This document shows, one piece after another, positions 11,897 to 23,525 of a stretch of 64,000 nucleotides of DNA. Position numbers and translations under genes: made by a program. Where the stretch lies: the NCBI GenBank assembly GCA_021399435.1, contig JAJTUP010000016.1:1116001-1180000 (forward strand), in the 5' to 3' direction. Numbering within the stretch: position 1 is the first letter of the stretch; each line of letters opens with the position of its first letter. Source of the DNA: Diaporthe sp. PMI_573 (lineage: Eukaryota; Ascomycota; Sordariomycetes; Diaporthales; Diaporthaceae). The notes beneath the pieces are model-generated. The model was not told where the DNA came from. It did not search any database and was given only the letters and a program-made list of their open reading frames with translations.

Positions 11897-11976
11897 TCCG
11901 ATACGGGGAATCGAACCCCGGGCGCCGCGGATCTCGATATGAAAACGCGGAATGTTGGCCACTACACCATATCGGA
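11897..11976 (-). tRNA. tRNA-Glu(UUC) with 9-nt intron
   Basis: The minus strand gives acceptor TCCGATA/TATCGGA, D-arm GTGTAGTGGCCA, anticodon stem CCGCG/CGCGG, and T arm CGGGG-TTCGATT-CCCCG, typical of eukaryotic tRNA-Glu. The anticodon TTC is read from 11943-11941. Nine extra bases (11939-11931) follow A37, the canonical intron position, leaving a 71-nt body. The sequence just beyond the 3' end repeats the acceptor strand (GATCGGATG), an unusual local duplication. Confidence 0.9.
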
Positions 11977-13262
11977 TGTTATATTCGTGTGCGAAGCGGG
12001 TATTACATAGCTGACTGTGCCGGGACCCCACTCTTGACAGACACAAGCCACGTCGGGATGAGACCAGCCAGTGGAAGTCCGGAATGGTGATGTCAACCAT
12101 GGCGGTCAGCTCTCCAAGTCTCATAGTTTTCGGTTTTCTGTGTCATGGCGACTTTTGTGCTGTCGGTGGCGCCGCACTTTTCTGTGAATCATCCAGGCGT
12201 GTGGCTTGCTCCAGCTCTGCAACTCACCACACCGGCATTGCAAACGAACGCCCTATGGCACACTGCCAGCGGTGAGCGTGTTTGCCATTGTCAAGTCATC
12301 GGAATGTTGACTTGGTCTGCCTGATGATGTAGGTCCAGCAAGGACGGACGTTTTGCGGTTGATCAGTGAGCCCAACGCTCATTTGTGTAGCCGTTTCCTC
12401 ATGAGGTGGGAGGTTGGGTTTGCAAAGGCAAGCGCTTGAGTGACTACGGCCACGAGGAAATTTGGATGTCGAGTACGTGTAAGCTGAATTGTTCTCTTAT
12501 GCTGGTCTGAGGTCTGAGGTCTGAGGTCTGAGAAGCGCGTTTGTGGTGTGTTGGTGCAAACAACCACATCAATTGCGACAGGGCGCTGGTCGCTTTGGCA
12601 CACTGGCAAAGGTTAGCAAAGCCAACAAGAAGTTCACCATGATAACAAGACTAGAGGGATTAGGACCGATGCCCAGTAGTATTTCTGGATGTTGAGGCAA
12701 GTGCTTGCTTGGGGTTGCGAAAACAGACGAAAGAAGCAGCTGTTTGGCAGGTTGCATCGTGTGTGGCAGGAAGGTAGAATGCACCCAACTACAAGGTCCT
12801 GTAGCGGGGTAGCTATGCCAACAAGGGGCTGGGAGAAGCAGGCGCCAGGAATGGTATCAGTGGGATGGTCTATTGTAAATCCCGAAAGGGCTCGTTGACT
12901 GTGAATGAGCTTGGGAAGTTGCCAGGTGAATGTACACCAAAGCTTGCCTAAGCACAGCCCAGAGCACCCAGGGACCCAAACCACCAAGCACCTGCTGCAA
13001 TTAACTTGGGGCAACATTCAATTTTTTGGGCTGGCAGCTACCAAGCCCATGCAATTGCGGCGGTTACACGGCGATAAGCATGCTCAACATCAATGTCCAA
13101 GAACAAAATCCCCGGGTCAAGGATGATCTGCTCATAATGGTCTCTTTTAGTCTTCCAAGCCCGCCTCTAATGCATTTACACAGTCAGTCAACGGCTTCTG
13201 ATCCAGAAGCCATGAGAAGCGCTGCCCGAACCTTCGGCCTCTACCTCGCCTCCATTCCATCC
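11977..13262. other. Gene-free interval with small tandem repeat
   Basis: No supported gene. A four-copy GGTCTGA repeat lies at 12504-12531. ORFs here are short, lack domains and run antisense to each other. Confidence 0.45.
12504..12531. repeat. (GGTCTGA)4 tandem repeat
   Basis: Four perfect 7-bp units read directly. Confidence 0.95.
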
Positions 13263-14517
13263 CTACGCTGCCCAGACGTCCTGGCCCGATTTCTCGATCC
13301 AGTTGCCCAGCTGGTTGACACTGCTGTCCCACTCGGCCAGACGCGAACGCATGCTATCGATCTGCTTGAAGTCGAGAACCTTGGGCTGCACCCAGTTGAT
13401 GTTTGCCACCTCATCCACCTGGTCCACCGTTCCCCGAAGCAGGCCCAGGCTCAGCGCCTTCATCACAAGGTGCTCGATCTCATGGGGCTTGACCTTCGTC
13501 TCCTGCTCGATCGTCGCGAAGCTCATCGCCCGCTCGTGCGGCGGCCGCCGGAAGACAGCCTCTGTGAGCGCCGACAGGTATATCTTCTCCCTCAGCTTCT
13601 CCTTGTGTTGGGCCAGAAGCTTGTCGGAGTTGACGCTTCCAGACAATTGGTCGTACTTGACCAGGTCGCCGGCGTTGAATGTGAACAGGAGCTCTCGCAA
13701 CCACCGGTCCTTGTCGTTGTTCAGCGCGTCCAGGACGGGGTGCAGTAATAGCTCGCCAAAGTTGTAGATGCTTGTCGATACCAGCGCCGCGGTCGCAAGG
13801 TCGTATGCCCGTTTGCGACACTCGGCGGCATCCAGGCTCTTGATGTCAATGCATGCCAAGTACAGCAGTGCGTTCCGGTAGTAGGATGCGAAGTCTTGCT
13901 TCAGGTAGTAGAAGTCGGCGTTGATCTTGTAGAAGGCAGCATGGACGACGGTCTCGACCGAGTCAAACACATCCAGCTTCTTCTCGGCCTTGGCCAGGTC
14001 CTTTCGGGCGTCGTCGAGGTTGCCGAGGTCGAGCTTCACCTGTGCCACCGCCACCGTCGCGTACACGTATGCATTTCTTGAGTTTGGGTCCTCCTCCTCG
14101 TCGGCACTCTTGTTCTTCTTCTTCTCCTCTTCGGGGTCCACCTTCTTTGCGACTGCCTCCGTGAAGCTGAGGCGTTCTTGGAGATCTATCTGCTGTCAGC
14201 CATGTGTTCTCGTTGTAACTGCCCGGGCTCCTCTCAAAGCACTAACCAGAGCATTGTTGCGCCGCCTTGAGGGCCAAGTCGACAAGCTTAAGCTGGTTGA
14301 TCTTGTCGGCGAACTGCAGGATGAAGTTGTTGTAGATGGGGAGGCGGGAGGAGGCGCTCTCGGGGTTGTTGAAGATGGTGATCAGGGTCTCGGTCAGCTC
14401 GTGCCAGAGCTTCTGCTCCCAAAGGTCTTGAAGCCGCAAGACATCAGCCTGGAGGTGTTCTGGCGACTGAAGCAGGATCTCCTGCAGGAACGCCTGCGTG
14501 TTCTCGTCGTTGTTCAT
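13263..14517 (-). CDS. rpn9: 26S proteasome regulatory subunit Rpn9
   Basis: Two exons, 14517-14247 and 14185-13263, with one 61-nt intron, giving 397 aa, the usual size for Rpn9/PSMD13. Residues 1-250 are helical TPR-like repeats. The C-terminal PCI domain includes FATIEQETK...IEHLVMKALSLGLLRGTVDQVD followed by NWVQPKVLD, the Rpn9 signature. A charged Glu/Lys insert (DPEEEKKKNK) near residue 105 is a fungal variation. Rpn9 is a non-ATPase subunit of the 19S lid, placed next to Rpn5/Rpn10 in the proteasome that degrades ubiquitinated proteins. The stop follows DVWAA. The gene is divergent from the complex I gene at 15091. Confidence 0.95.
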
Positions 14518-15090
14518 AGTGTCGTTGGGACCGAACGGGAAACGCCAGACAGCAGCGGATGTTATCCTTGGGTGGGTATGCGCGGTCCGACCGATTGATT
14601 GTGGGTGGGGGCAGTTACTCTGCGTATGTCGTCTCGATTATCGCCGGGTCGCAATGGAGGGCTATTATGGAAAAGAAAGAAGACCCTTGGGGAGTCCGAG
14701 GTTGAGTGGCTGATGGATGTCGTGTTGGCAGGCAGTGGTAGCTTGGGTCGACGCGGCTGAAGTGCAGCCTGTGGTCGAGCTCCAATGTGGAAACAGCTCC
14801 ATGACGCTCTAAAAACAAAACGACCTAACCCAACAAGGGAGCATTGCAGAGGGACGAGGGGGCCATGGGGGGTGAGAGGGGTGGCCCCCGGCCGCGAGCT
14901 TAGGTAAGGCCACCGGCCCTTTGGCTGGCCCAAGCGTCCTCTACGTTCGGCATTGTGCTTGGGAATTGGTAGCGTCTGGTTGGAGCTTGCCAATTACCAG
15001 TCCGAGGCGAAGCTTCATCGAATTCCCGACGACGGTCGACAGCCCATTGAAAACAACACCGGCCTTCTTGCGACCGCGGAATCAGCAAGG
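14518..15090. promoter_or_regulatory. Divergent promoter, rpn9 / NUO-40
   Basis: 573 bp between the two starts. There is no ORF with support in it. It must contain the promoters of both genes, but no specific site could be assigned. Confidence 0.4.
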
Positions 15091-16626
15091 ATGGCTTCCA
15101 TACCGACCGCGTCGCGGTCCTTCCCCAAGATCGCCCGGAAAGCCATCCAACAACGATCGTTACAGGACGTCGCCATTACGCGCACGGGGAAGCCTATCCT
15201 TCGAGTTCAGGGTGGAAGGTAGCCATACACGCTCCCCTTACTTCAATCTAGGCCAGCGGCTGACAGAGGCTCCAACAGATCAGCGCTAGGCGGTACGAGA
15301 CTACGGCAACACTCGATATTCGTGGGGCAATGGATCTCTGACACGGCAGTACAGGACACACGGCCACGGTATTCGGCGCAACGGGACAGCTCGGACGGTA
15401 CATCGTCAACCGATTGGGTATGCTCAGGATGAGGACCGCGCAAGGGAACAAAGTCGCTGATGGAGAACCGCACAGCTCGGCAAGGATGTCAGGTTGTCAT
15501 CCCGTACAGAGAGGAGATGGCCAAGCGCCACCTCAAGGTGTCGGGAGATTTGGGGAGAGTGAATTTTGTTGTGCGTGCTGGTGCTGTCTTGGGAGTTCAG
15601 GATTGATTGCTCACCTGCAGCCAGGAATACGACCTCCGGAATACCGAGTCCATCGAGGAGGCCGTCAGGCACTCGGACGTTGTCTACAACCTGGTGGGCC
15701 GGACATACCCAACAAAGTACGCCAGCCGGAACCGAGGTCGGGGGGTTTTTTGACTAACTTCTGAGCTCAGGAATTTCTCCTTGGAGGATGTCCACGTCGA
15801 GGGAGCCGGTCGGATTGCCGAGGCTGTGGCCAAGTACGACGTAGACCGCTTCATCCACGTATCTTCCTTTAATGCCGACCCCAACTCCCCGGCAACATTC
15901 CTCGCGACCAAGGGCCGTGGTGAGCAGGTGGTCCGGGACATATTTCCAGAGACGACCATCGTGCGACCTGCGCCGTTGTTTGGCTTCGAGGACCAGCTGC
16001 TGCTGAAGCTCGCAGGCCAGACGAACCTGTTCACTTCAAATCACATGCAGGAGAAGTACTGGCCGGTTCACGTGAGCCTTGATCCCAACAGGTTGACGGT
16101 CTGATGGAGGAGCTAACCACGCCTTAGTCCATTGACGTTGGCCATGCCCTCGAGCTGATGCTGTACGACGACAACACTGCAGCGCAGACATTTGAGCTCT
16201 ACGGACCCAAGCAGTACTCTACTGCGCAAATCGCCGAGTTGGTCGACAGGGAAATCTTCTCCCAGCGACGACACATCAACGTGCCCAGGAGGCTCCTGGA
16301 GCCCGCTGCTAAGCTTCTGAACCAGGTGCTGTGGTGGCCTTGGATGTCTGCTGAGCAGATCCAGATGGAGCACGTCGACCAGTTGATTGACGAGAAGGCG
16401 AAGACCTTCAAGGACCTCGGAATTGACCCAGGTGACATCAGCAAGTTCACATACCACTATGTGGTAAGTCCTCCATACCTTGTCCCTCAGCAACCCAGAG
16501 TTTGTGCCATATTGATTCCCATCACAGCAAGGCTTCCGTAGCGGCGCATTCTACGATCTGCCGCCAGCAAGCGAGAAGGAGAAGAGAGAGGAGAAGAAGT
16601 ACCTGCACGTGCTGGACGATCAATAA
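15091..16626 (+). CDS. nuo-40: NADH:ubiquinone oxidoreductase 40 kDa subunit (NDUFA9)
   Basis: Eight exons: 15091-15218, 15279-15292, 15355-15417, 15476-15570, 15625-15716, 15771-16071, 16128-16463, 16528-16626, all in phase, giving 375 aa, a normal size for the fungal 40 kDa subunit. The N-terminus is basic and Ser/Arg-rich, as in a mitochondrial presequence. A Rossmann nucleotide-binding motif FGATGQLGRY is at about residues 54-63. The atypical short-chain dehydrogenase fold continues with VVYNLVGR, RFIHVSSFNA and a variant catalytic region. The protein is a peripheral-arm complex I accessory subunit binding NADPH and is structural rather than catalytic. Exon 2 is only 14 nt; it joins GGRSALG to GHTATV and is required for the frame. 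Confidence 0.93.
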
Positions 16627-17011
16627 AGGGAAGAGAAAAATGGCTTTGGGTACCTCGACACTCAAGGGGTGGACGGCCTGTAAATACGTAGCTAGATTTC
16701 TTTGCGTTTTCAAATCACGGTGCAATGCGAAGAACCAGACAATCTATGACGTGACAGGCTAAGCGGCGATGCGATATGCCCTCACTTTAGTTTTTGGGCT
16801 ACGATGATATGGATACGGGAGCCAGGAGCCCCGTAGAGCTAGGATTTTGTACCAGTTAAAAGCGACACCACCTGATCTGAATCCTCAAAAAATCCCGGTC
16901 GCACCCCCAAAACACCCCCAACACCCAAGCCACCGCCAGAGTCCTAAAATCGAGGCCGCGTCGCAAGGCCCGCATTGTCTGGATTTCATTGCCTCGATCG
17001 AGAGCGCTCAG
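16627..17011. other. Intergenic region, NUO-40 to Efm5
   Basis: 385 bp, tandem gene arrangement, no gene seen. Confidence 0.4.
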
Positions 17012-18160
17012 ATGGCAGACAGCGACGATGAGCCCATGTGAGTGAGACAAGAAAGACCCGCAAAAGTCCACACCAGCGACGATCGCCGAGGCCGCACGGG
17101 GCCAATGAACGGGGTTTCAATGACTAACAAACGACGTTTGTCTGCAGGACCCTGTCTGCGCACGCCCTCGGCGCCCTGCAGGAGTTCTACTCTGGCAGGG
17201 ACGCCCGCGCGAGGCAGTTCGAGGAGCTAAAGGCCGCGACCGAGGAGCGCGAGGCGGCCGGTAGCGACAAGGAGGCCGCGCTGGTCTACCCGCTGTCGAT
17301 GGAGACGTTTGGCGAGGACTGGAACAAGTCGCAGTTCTGGGTATGCTGATCCTCCTCTGACATTTATCTTTGCCCTGGCCCTGAGGACATGTCTGTCACG
17401 GGCGTACGGCTGTCAAAGAGGGTGTATTGTGGCTGACCCGTGTGGCCTCAGTTCTCGGACGAGACGGCGGCCCTCTTTGCCAGACAGCTCCTGGACGGGG
17501 CCACGTCCGACACCAGGATCGCCGTCGTGTCCACGCCGAGCGTCTTTGTCGCACTCAAGAATATTCTCGTAAGTGCCACCCTCCGGGTCTGGGACAAAAC
17601 ACATCTGTTCTGTCCTACAGTGGCATGTGCGTTAACACACAGCCTTGTGGGCCTCGTCACCTCCCGGGACCCCTAAGCCGGCGCTTACCCTCCTCGAGCA
17701 CGACTACCGCTTCGGCGTCTTCTCCGAGTTCATGTTCTACGACTTTGTGCAGCCCGTCAAGCTCCCGCGTAAGCCGGCCATGTCACGTCTTGCCCCACTC
17801 GTCCCTCATCACCCTTAACTCGGAAAATGGTGCAGAGCGCGCAAGACTGACTTGGAGACGCGCACAGCCAGCCTTAAAGGCAGTGTAGACCGCTTCATCG
17901 TCGACCCGCCATTCCTCAGCGACGACTGCCAGACGAAGATGGCCCTGACTGTGCGGTGGATGGCCAAGCCGGCCGCTGATGTCCGGCTCATAATTTCCAC
18001 TGGCGAGCGCATGGAGAACCTGGTGACCAAGCTGTACCGGGGATTTGGTATCAAGACTACCGACTATGAACTTTCGCAGGGGCTGAGCAACGAGTTCTTC
18101 TGTTACGCTAACTTTGACAGCGAGGCGTGGAAATGGAGACCTGACATGAAGGACCGGTAG
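17012..18160 (+). CDS. efm5: EEF1A lysine methyltransferase Efm5
   Basis: Five exons: 17012-17037, 17148-17340, 17452-17568, 17678-17768, 17868-18160, giving 239 aa, close to yeast Efm5. The N-terminus is acidic (MADSDDEP). A helix follows (LSAHALGALQEFY), then the N6-MTase-like fold: SQFWFSDETAALFARQLL, the SAM-binding strand IAVVSTPSVFVAL, then LLEHDYRF and catalytic motif DPPFL at residues 155-159. The C-terminus contains NEFFCYANF. The family (formerly N6AMT2/EEF1AKMT1) methylates a lysine of translation elongation factor 1A in the cytosol. The acceptor of exon 4 (CTAAG at 17677) lies about 50 nt after the nearest branch-like motif, so that junction is the least certain. The start was chosen because exon 1 ends in phase at ATG|ACC. 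Confidence 0.9.
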
Positions 18161-18494
18161 CCGCACCGCCTCTTCCCGGTAGCTGTCTCTTGATAGACAA
18201 AGTACGTAGGGGCAGCACAGAACCTAACCACGTATGGACAGGTAGAACAAATCTGACTTGATGATGCCTTCTTCCCGTGGAACGCCTGCCGACAATGCTG
18301 AGCCGGAACCATCCGACCCGTTGTTTTCTTCTGTCTTGCCCAGGTAAAACAAACGGGGAAAAGGAGAAAAGAAAATATCCCAGACACCATATGTCTTTGT
18401 ATGCATGCACATTTCGTTACTTCCAAACGCAGAAATCCGAGAAACTCCGTACATCAGGTCCAACAGCCTCGCGACGCGACACTTCTCCCCTTTG
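18161..18494. other. Convergent 3' intergenic region
   Basis: 334 bp between the stop codons of efm5 and ubp8. Nothing seen except 3' flanks. Confidence 0.4.
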
Positions 18495-20454
18495 TCACGC
18501 CAACGTCCGGACGATGTAGAACAGCAGATATGCCTTGGCAGCGAGCACGTCGGCTTTAGAAGCCAACTCTACTCGGTGGTCATTGAAAGTGAACCACTGG
18601 TCTCCTGTCAGTCATCCACGTACACACAATCGAGGTGACCAGCGACGGGTCATTAGACCGGCACTTACCTGTTCGCCCACACGGCAGTAGCATATATAAT
18701 GACCGGTGTCGATCTCTCCGACGTGCACGACAGCACACATGAGGTCGTACGTGCACGACCTCGACAGCTCGTATGTCTCCTTTGCATCTGCGCTCTTGGC
18801 GCGATTTGTGTAGGGCAACATGTTAAGCTGCAAGGGGAAATTGACCTGCGTCTCGATTTTGGCTGCGGACTTGTCTCGGGTACCGTTTCGGAACTCAAAC
18901 CGCTGCGAACAGAGTCAGGAACGCACACACAGCTTTTCGGTACCGAACGAGCAGTGTACAGAGGGGGGGAAAGACCAAGTATCATAGATGTATATACCTT
19001 GAGCTGGATGGACAAGACGTTGGGGAGCCTCTTGATGCTGGTGTTTCGCCTGGCCTGCTGGGTGCCGTCGCACTTGTTGCAGCGGTACTCGCACTTGTCC
19101 GACTTGACGTACTCGTCCTCGAGGCATTCCAGCAGGGTCATGGAGGTCTTTCCGTGGCTCGCCTTCTTGCCTCGCTTCTGTCCCAGGTTCTCCAAGCCCA
19201 CGCTGAGGTCCAGAAATGACTGTACCTGGTTCGTAACGCCGCCACAGTTCTGGCATGTCGTCGTGGTCTGTAATTTACCGTAATAAGTCTGGTGGATGAT
19301 GCAGTTGCAGCTGTGCTCACTGCCAATCTCCGGCCTCTTGCCGTCGCCATTACGCTCGTGCAGTTCCTCGGCCAGAAATTGGAAGAATTCGTGGGCGTCC
19401 TGCTCCTTTGTCGTCACCAGGTTCTCGAATGCCTTGTTCTCCGATATCCAGAAGCTCGACAGGATATTCGCTGCCGTGTAACCATTAGTAACCTCGGAGC
19501 CCCAAAAATCCTGGAACATGTCGTCCATCGCGCAACTGAGGCAGTGCGGTACTTCGCAATTACTGCTTGAGTGACCATCACTCAGGTAAAAGTTCCGCAG
19601 GATGGGGTTGTGCAGGAAACTCTGAAGTATGACGTTCTGGTAGCAGGTTGCGCCAGCGTTGTATATACCACGCAAGCCGTCCGCGCGACACGACGGCATG
19701 ATGGTGTTTGCGGTGATGATCTTGGGGTCCTCTTTGATGGCCTCTGCCAGAAGCTCATCGTACTTCCTCTTGCGACCTGCAAGCTGTCAGCTCCGATGCG
19801 CATGGCGGCAGACTGGTGACGGTGCGAGAGCTCGGGAGCGCCGTATGGATGTTGATGGTGGAAAGGGGAAGAAGGGAAATGCGGTCTTACTTGAAAAAGT
19901 GCCCGTGTCGATCTTACGGTTCCGGAGGTCCTCTAGGGTCGGGTCCCAGACGAAGTCATCGCACATGTGGCAGAATAGTGACCCACTCCTGGAATCGATA
20001 ACTTTGACGCGCGTGTCAGCCCGTAGCAGCATCATACAGTCCAGTCAACCTCATGACAACCTACAGAAACGGTGGCCTTTTTTGGTGCCGTGCTTTGCCA
20101 TGGTCTCTTCCTTCTCAATGGCCGGGCATTGCAAGCACAGGTAGTTGCTGGTCAGAGCACTGATGAGCCTCCCGTCCGAGTCTTTGCGCATCTGCGGGAT
20201 TATGGGGACATTGTCGAAGATGGAGCGCAAGATTGCCTTGTAGTGTTGTATGCACGAATTCGTAGTCTCCTGGCTCTGGCTCAGGAGGCGTTGTGCATGC
20301 TCTACATCTCATGTTAGCTGGCTCGTGTGATGGACACTGCGCATAGAACTGGACATGGCAGGGCCGTACCGCAGCCAAAAACGGGGATTCCCTGGACGGG
20401 CGAGTTGATCTTGACATTCTTGGGCGACGCGGGCGTTTGCGGCCGAGTCGCCAT
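18495..20454 (-). CDS. ubp8: SAGA deubiquitinase Ubp8 / USP22
   Basis: Six exons on the minus strand: 20454-20370, 20301-20065, 20001-19891, 19776-18998, 18902-18669, 18596-18495, giving 515 aa. The N-terminal ZnF-UBP domain (about residues 28-150) has the Cys/His pattern C-EHAQRL...C...CLQC...H...CHMCDDFVWDP. The USP domain starts at GLRGIYNAGATCYQN with catalytic Cys near 189. It has a structural zinc site (HCLSC, CQNC, CNKC-type pairs) and the catalytic His in DTGHYICYC near 472. The protein ends HRVELASKADVLAAKAYLLFY. Ubp8 removes ubiquitin from histone H2B within the SAGA deubiquitination module with Sgf11, Sgf73 and Sus1. The usual NMGATC/NLGNTC motif reads NAGATC here. All phases agree. 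Confidence 0.95.
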
Positions 20455-21300
20455 TTTGATTATCTCGCTCCCCTTCTCTTGCAGTATGCGGCCTGTTATC
20501 CCGGTCTCCAGATGGAACCTATGGCAAGTAAACACACTTCTATGTGAGCAGGTGTATCTTGTACAGTGATCAGAGTCGAGTTGGATCGCAGAGGCAGAGG
20601 CAGAGACGAAGGCCCCGCCGGGAGGAACAAGTTCTCGTGCCGATGAATGGCGAACTCGGCCGGTCCGGTCCGATGCAAAGCTCGGGGCCAATGACCTCGT
20701 GATGGCAATGCCTCGTCCTGCAACCTGTCTGCCCGTCCGCAATCGCAAAGGAACGTCGGCTCGACGGAGGGGATCGTGCGAAGGAAGGGGATGTCGGACG
20801 CGGATGTCGATGCGGATGAGGATGCGACGCGGGTTGGATGGCGCAAGAGGGACCGACCTGCAAGCTGGCAGCCGGGTGCAGGTCAGCCTGCATGCCCTCA
20901 CGGCTCGGTCACGGAGGGGGAGACTGGTTCGTCTGTCGTACTCACCGGAGATGTTCAATATAGGAGCGAGCCTACCATGCCAGATGCGACTGGGAAGAGT
21001 TCCGACCGGCTGTTAATTAGCACATGCCATTATCCCGACGGACCAGCTTCTTCTCTCCAAGGGTGGCACGCGGCGAGTGCTTGTAAATTCTTATCGGGCA
21101 CCTTGGGACGGCCCAGGAACCTGGAGCAAAAGCTTATCGGAATGCTGGGCAGGGATCATTTAGCACCCGCAGCCTCTAATGGCTTCTGCCTTCTTGACGC
21201 ACCTACCCACCACACTGTAAGTCAGTAGGTGTGTAGGCAGGGTCATCACAGTCAATGGAGACGCCACTGCTCCGGTCTATACACATTTGCCATTGTTACT

Positions 21301-21336
<36 letters not shown>

Positions 21337-21337
21337 G
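21301..21337. repeat. (GACA)n microsatellite
   Basis: About nine uninterrupted GACA units. Confidence 0.97.
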
Positions 21338-21470
21338 GCCGTGCTGGACCCATGTTGACTAATTAACACAGTTCACGTCTTCCGAATTCGTCGATCCCAA
21401 ATATGGGCACAGGAGGCACGATACATAATCCACAAAAGCTCGTGACAGAAGATAGCCTTCCTACCTTTAT

Positions 21471-21489
21471 TTCATTCATTCATTCATTC
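21471..21489. repeat. (CATT)n microsatellite
   Basis: Four to five CATT units. Confidence 0.9.
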
Positions 21490-21815
21490 TCTTACTCTTG
21501 ACCGCGATGCTTGATTATGTGTAACACCAATGGAAACGGTCATTCCGTGAGCGGATAATATAATATGCAAGGCGCGCAGGGCGCATGGGCGCACATGGAA
21601 TGGCCCTCTTCCAGACGGCCAGTCCCGGCGCCGGCTCGGCGAGCCTGCTGGCAGGCAGGACCAGGCCGTTCGCACCTCATCCCGTGTGCACATGGCGATG
21701 CCTCGGCTTTTGAGCAGGACCGTTACCCAACCCCGGGCTTACATTTCTACAGTACATCTCAGCAGTGGCAGCGGGCCGGATGCGCCCGACAATTGCACTC
21801 CTCGCAAAGTCCAGA

Positions 21816-22661
21816 ATGGCCACCCAACTCGCCCACCTGCCCGAGGTTCAACGGCTCAGCCCGGCCTGCATCCGCATCCTCGGCGGCAATCCCGGCAAGT
21901 TCACCCTGCAGGGCACAAATACGTATCTCGTGGGCACCGGGAGCCGCCGCCTGCTCATCGACACGGGCGAGGGCAAGCCCTCTTGGGCCGCGGCGCTCAG
22001 GCAGACCCTGGCCGAGGAAAACGCCGTCGTCTCCCACGCTTTGATATCGCACTGGCACGGCGACCACCAGGGCGGCATCAGAGACCTGCTGGCACTGTCG
22101 CCGGACACCAAGGTGCTCAAGAACCAGCCCGAGGATGGCCAGCTGGACATAGCCGATGGCCAGAGATTCAGCGTCGACGGGGCGACCCTGACTGCCGTGC
22201 ATACCCCAGGGCACACCGTGGACCACATGGTGTTCGTGTTCGAGGAGGAGAACGCCCTGTTCACCGCCGACAACGTGCTGGGCCAGGGCACGGCGGTGTT
22301 TGAGGACCTGGCCACGTACCTGGCCAGCCTGGACAAGATGAAGGCGCTTTTCCGAGGCAGGGCGTACCCGGGCCACGGGCCAGTCATCGACGACGGACCA
22401 GCCAAGATACAGGAGTACGTCTCCCATCGCCAGCAACGTGAGGGCCAGGTCACCCAGACCCTGCGGTCGGTCAACGAAGCGACCGGGACCGCCTCATGGG
22501 AGCCGATGGAGCTGGTCAAGGTCATCTACCACGACGTGCCCGAGACCCTGCACCTTCCGGCCCAGGGCGGGGTCGTACAGGTGCTGCAGAAGCTTGAGAA
22601 GGAAGGCAAGGTGTCAAAGGAGGGCGGCAGGTGGACTCTCAATGACCGGCCAGCCCTATAG
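21816..22661 (+). CDS. LACTB2-like metallo-beta-lactamase-fold protein
   Basis: Single exon, 281 aa from ATG 21816. In-frame ATGs at 21765 and 21780 exist, but the family normally starts just before the VQRLSP...RILGGNPG segment, and 21816 has context AGAATGGC. Zinc-ligand motif HWHGDH is at residues 79-84, followed by VHTPGHTVDHM, FTADNVLGQGT and YPGHGPVI, then a C-terminal winged helix (VVQVLQKLEKEGKVSK...W). The order matches LACTB2 (endoribonuclease of the mitochondrial matrix) and its fungal relatives. The same fold also serves as thioesterase in fungal polyketide clusters, but no polyketide synthase lies nearby, so the housekeeping-type hydrolase is preferred. The substrate is not predictable from sequence. 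Confidence 0.88.
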   Translation: MATQLAHLPEVQRLSPACIRILGGNPGKFTLQGTNTYLVGTGSRRLLIDTGEGKPSWAAALRQTLAEENAVVSHALISHWHGDHQGGIRDLLALSPDTKVLKNQPEDGQLDIADGQRFSVDGATLTAVHTPGHTVDHMVFVFEEENALFTADNVLGQGTAVFEDLATYLASLDKMKALFRGRAYPGHGPVIDDGPAKIQEYVSHRQQREGQVTQTLRSVNEATGTASWEPMELVKVIYHDVPETLHLPAQGGVVQVLQKLEKEGKVSKEGGRWTLNDRPAL

Positions 22662-23525
22662 CTAGCCTGTGGACGTCGCATGCTGGCGTTGATAGGTTGC
22701 TGCGCGCGACTCGCTTTGGGTTCAATAAAGTGTCTCATCGACGCGGTCTGCCGGATGCCACAAGGCTTAGAAATGACGTCACCAAGAATGGATTAATAGC
22801 GGCCACACACATGTACGCTTTGAGATTCATCGGCATCAAAAACCGATCGAAAGCTGCGAGAAATCACCGAAGCAAAATCGAAATCCAGGGCTGTGAAAAC
22901 TCGAATTCTCGCTGCAAAGATGGGCATCTTGGCTGTTTCATGGTGACATGCGATTCCACCGCAAGATCGTTGTGTGTTGTTCAGGCGCGAATGTAGGACA
23001 TTTGCCGACTTCCCCCCAATGGTCTGCTGCTGCGAGACTCTTCTTCCAAATCAGATGTCCCTGGACATTTGGCTACATACGCTTGCGTTGCACTATCCCA
23101 CCCGCGCCTCAAACTCCATCAATAGGGGTCGAGCAATATATATTGAAACTCGATTTAGGAAGGTCAGTATCGTATGTACCCGCTCTCACTAAGGTCAATA
23201 TGACGGACAAAGGTACCTGGGCACCTTGCCTTAAGATAACAGGGAACGGCACTAATCTTATAAGAAGGCTCGCTTCGACATGACGCTGTGCCAGCAGTCA
23301 ATTATATTGTTTCATCTAAGGGGTTTCATGGATGGGACAGGTAGCAGTATAACCAGGCACAGTAGGTGGCAATTATAAGTTCACTATATTATTGTTCCAA
23401 TGACCAAAAGAGTTTGTAGGCCAGTTTATCCCCAAGAACTAGCATATTGTCCATGAAAACGTGAATACAGGGCCGGCACTGGCCTGTGGAAATACGGTGG
23501 TGCTCAAGCCCGCCGAGCAGACATC
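22662..23525. other. Intergenic region at edge of accessory island
   Basis: 864 bp with no supported gene. Base composition shifts from G/C-rich to A/T-richer around 22.8 kb. Confidence 0.4.

Larger units (their letters stand above)
20455..21815. other. Divergent intergenic region with microsatellites
   Basis: 1.36 kb between ubp8 and the metallo-beta-lactamase gene. It contains a (GACA)n tract and a (CATT)n tract. A long antisense-type ORF on either strand at 20.3-21.2 kb has Arg/Asp-rich codon artefacts (GATGCGGATG repeats) and no domain. Confidence 0.45.

Noticed and set aside
13026..14598. Long plus-strand ORFs opposite Rpn9
   Set aside because: These are antisense shadows of a well-supported proteasome gene, with Leu/Arg-rich translations and no domain.
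21816..22661. Polyketide-cluster thioesterase (atrochrysone-type)
   Set aside because: The fold is the same, but no polyketide synthase or tailoring enzyme is nearby. Neighbours are housekeeping genes, so LACTB2-like is preferred.
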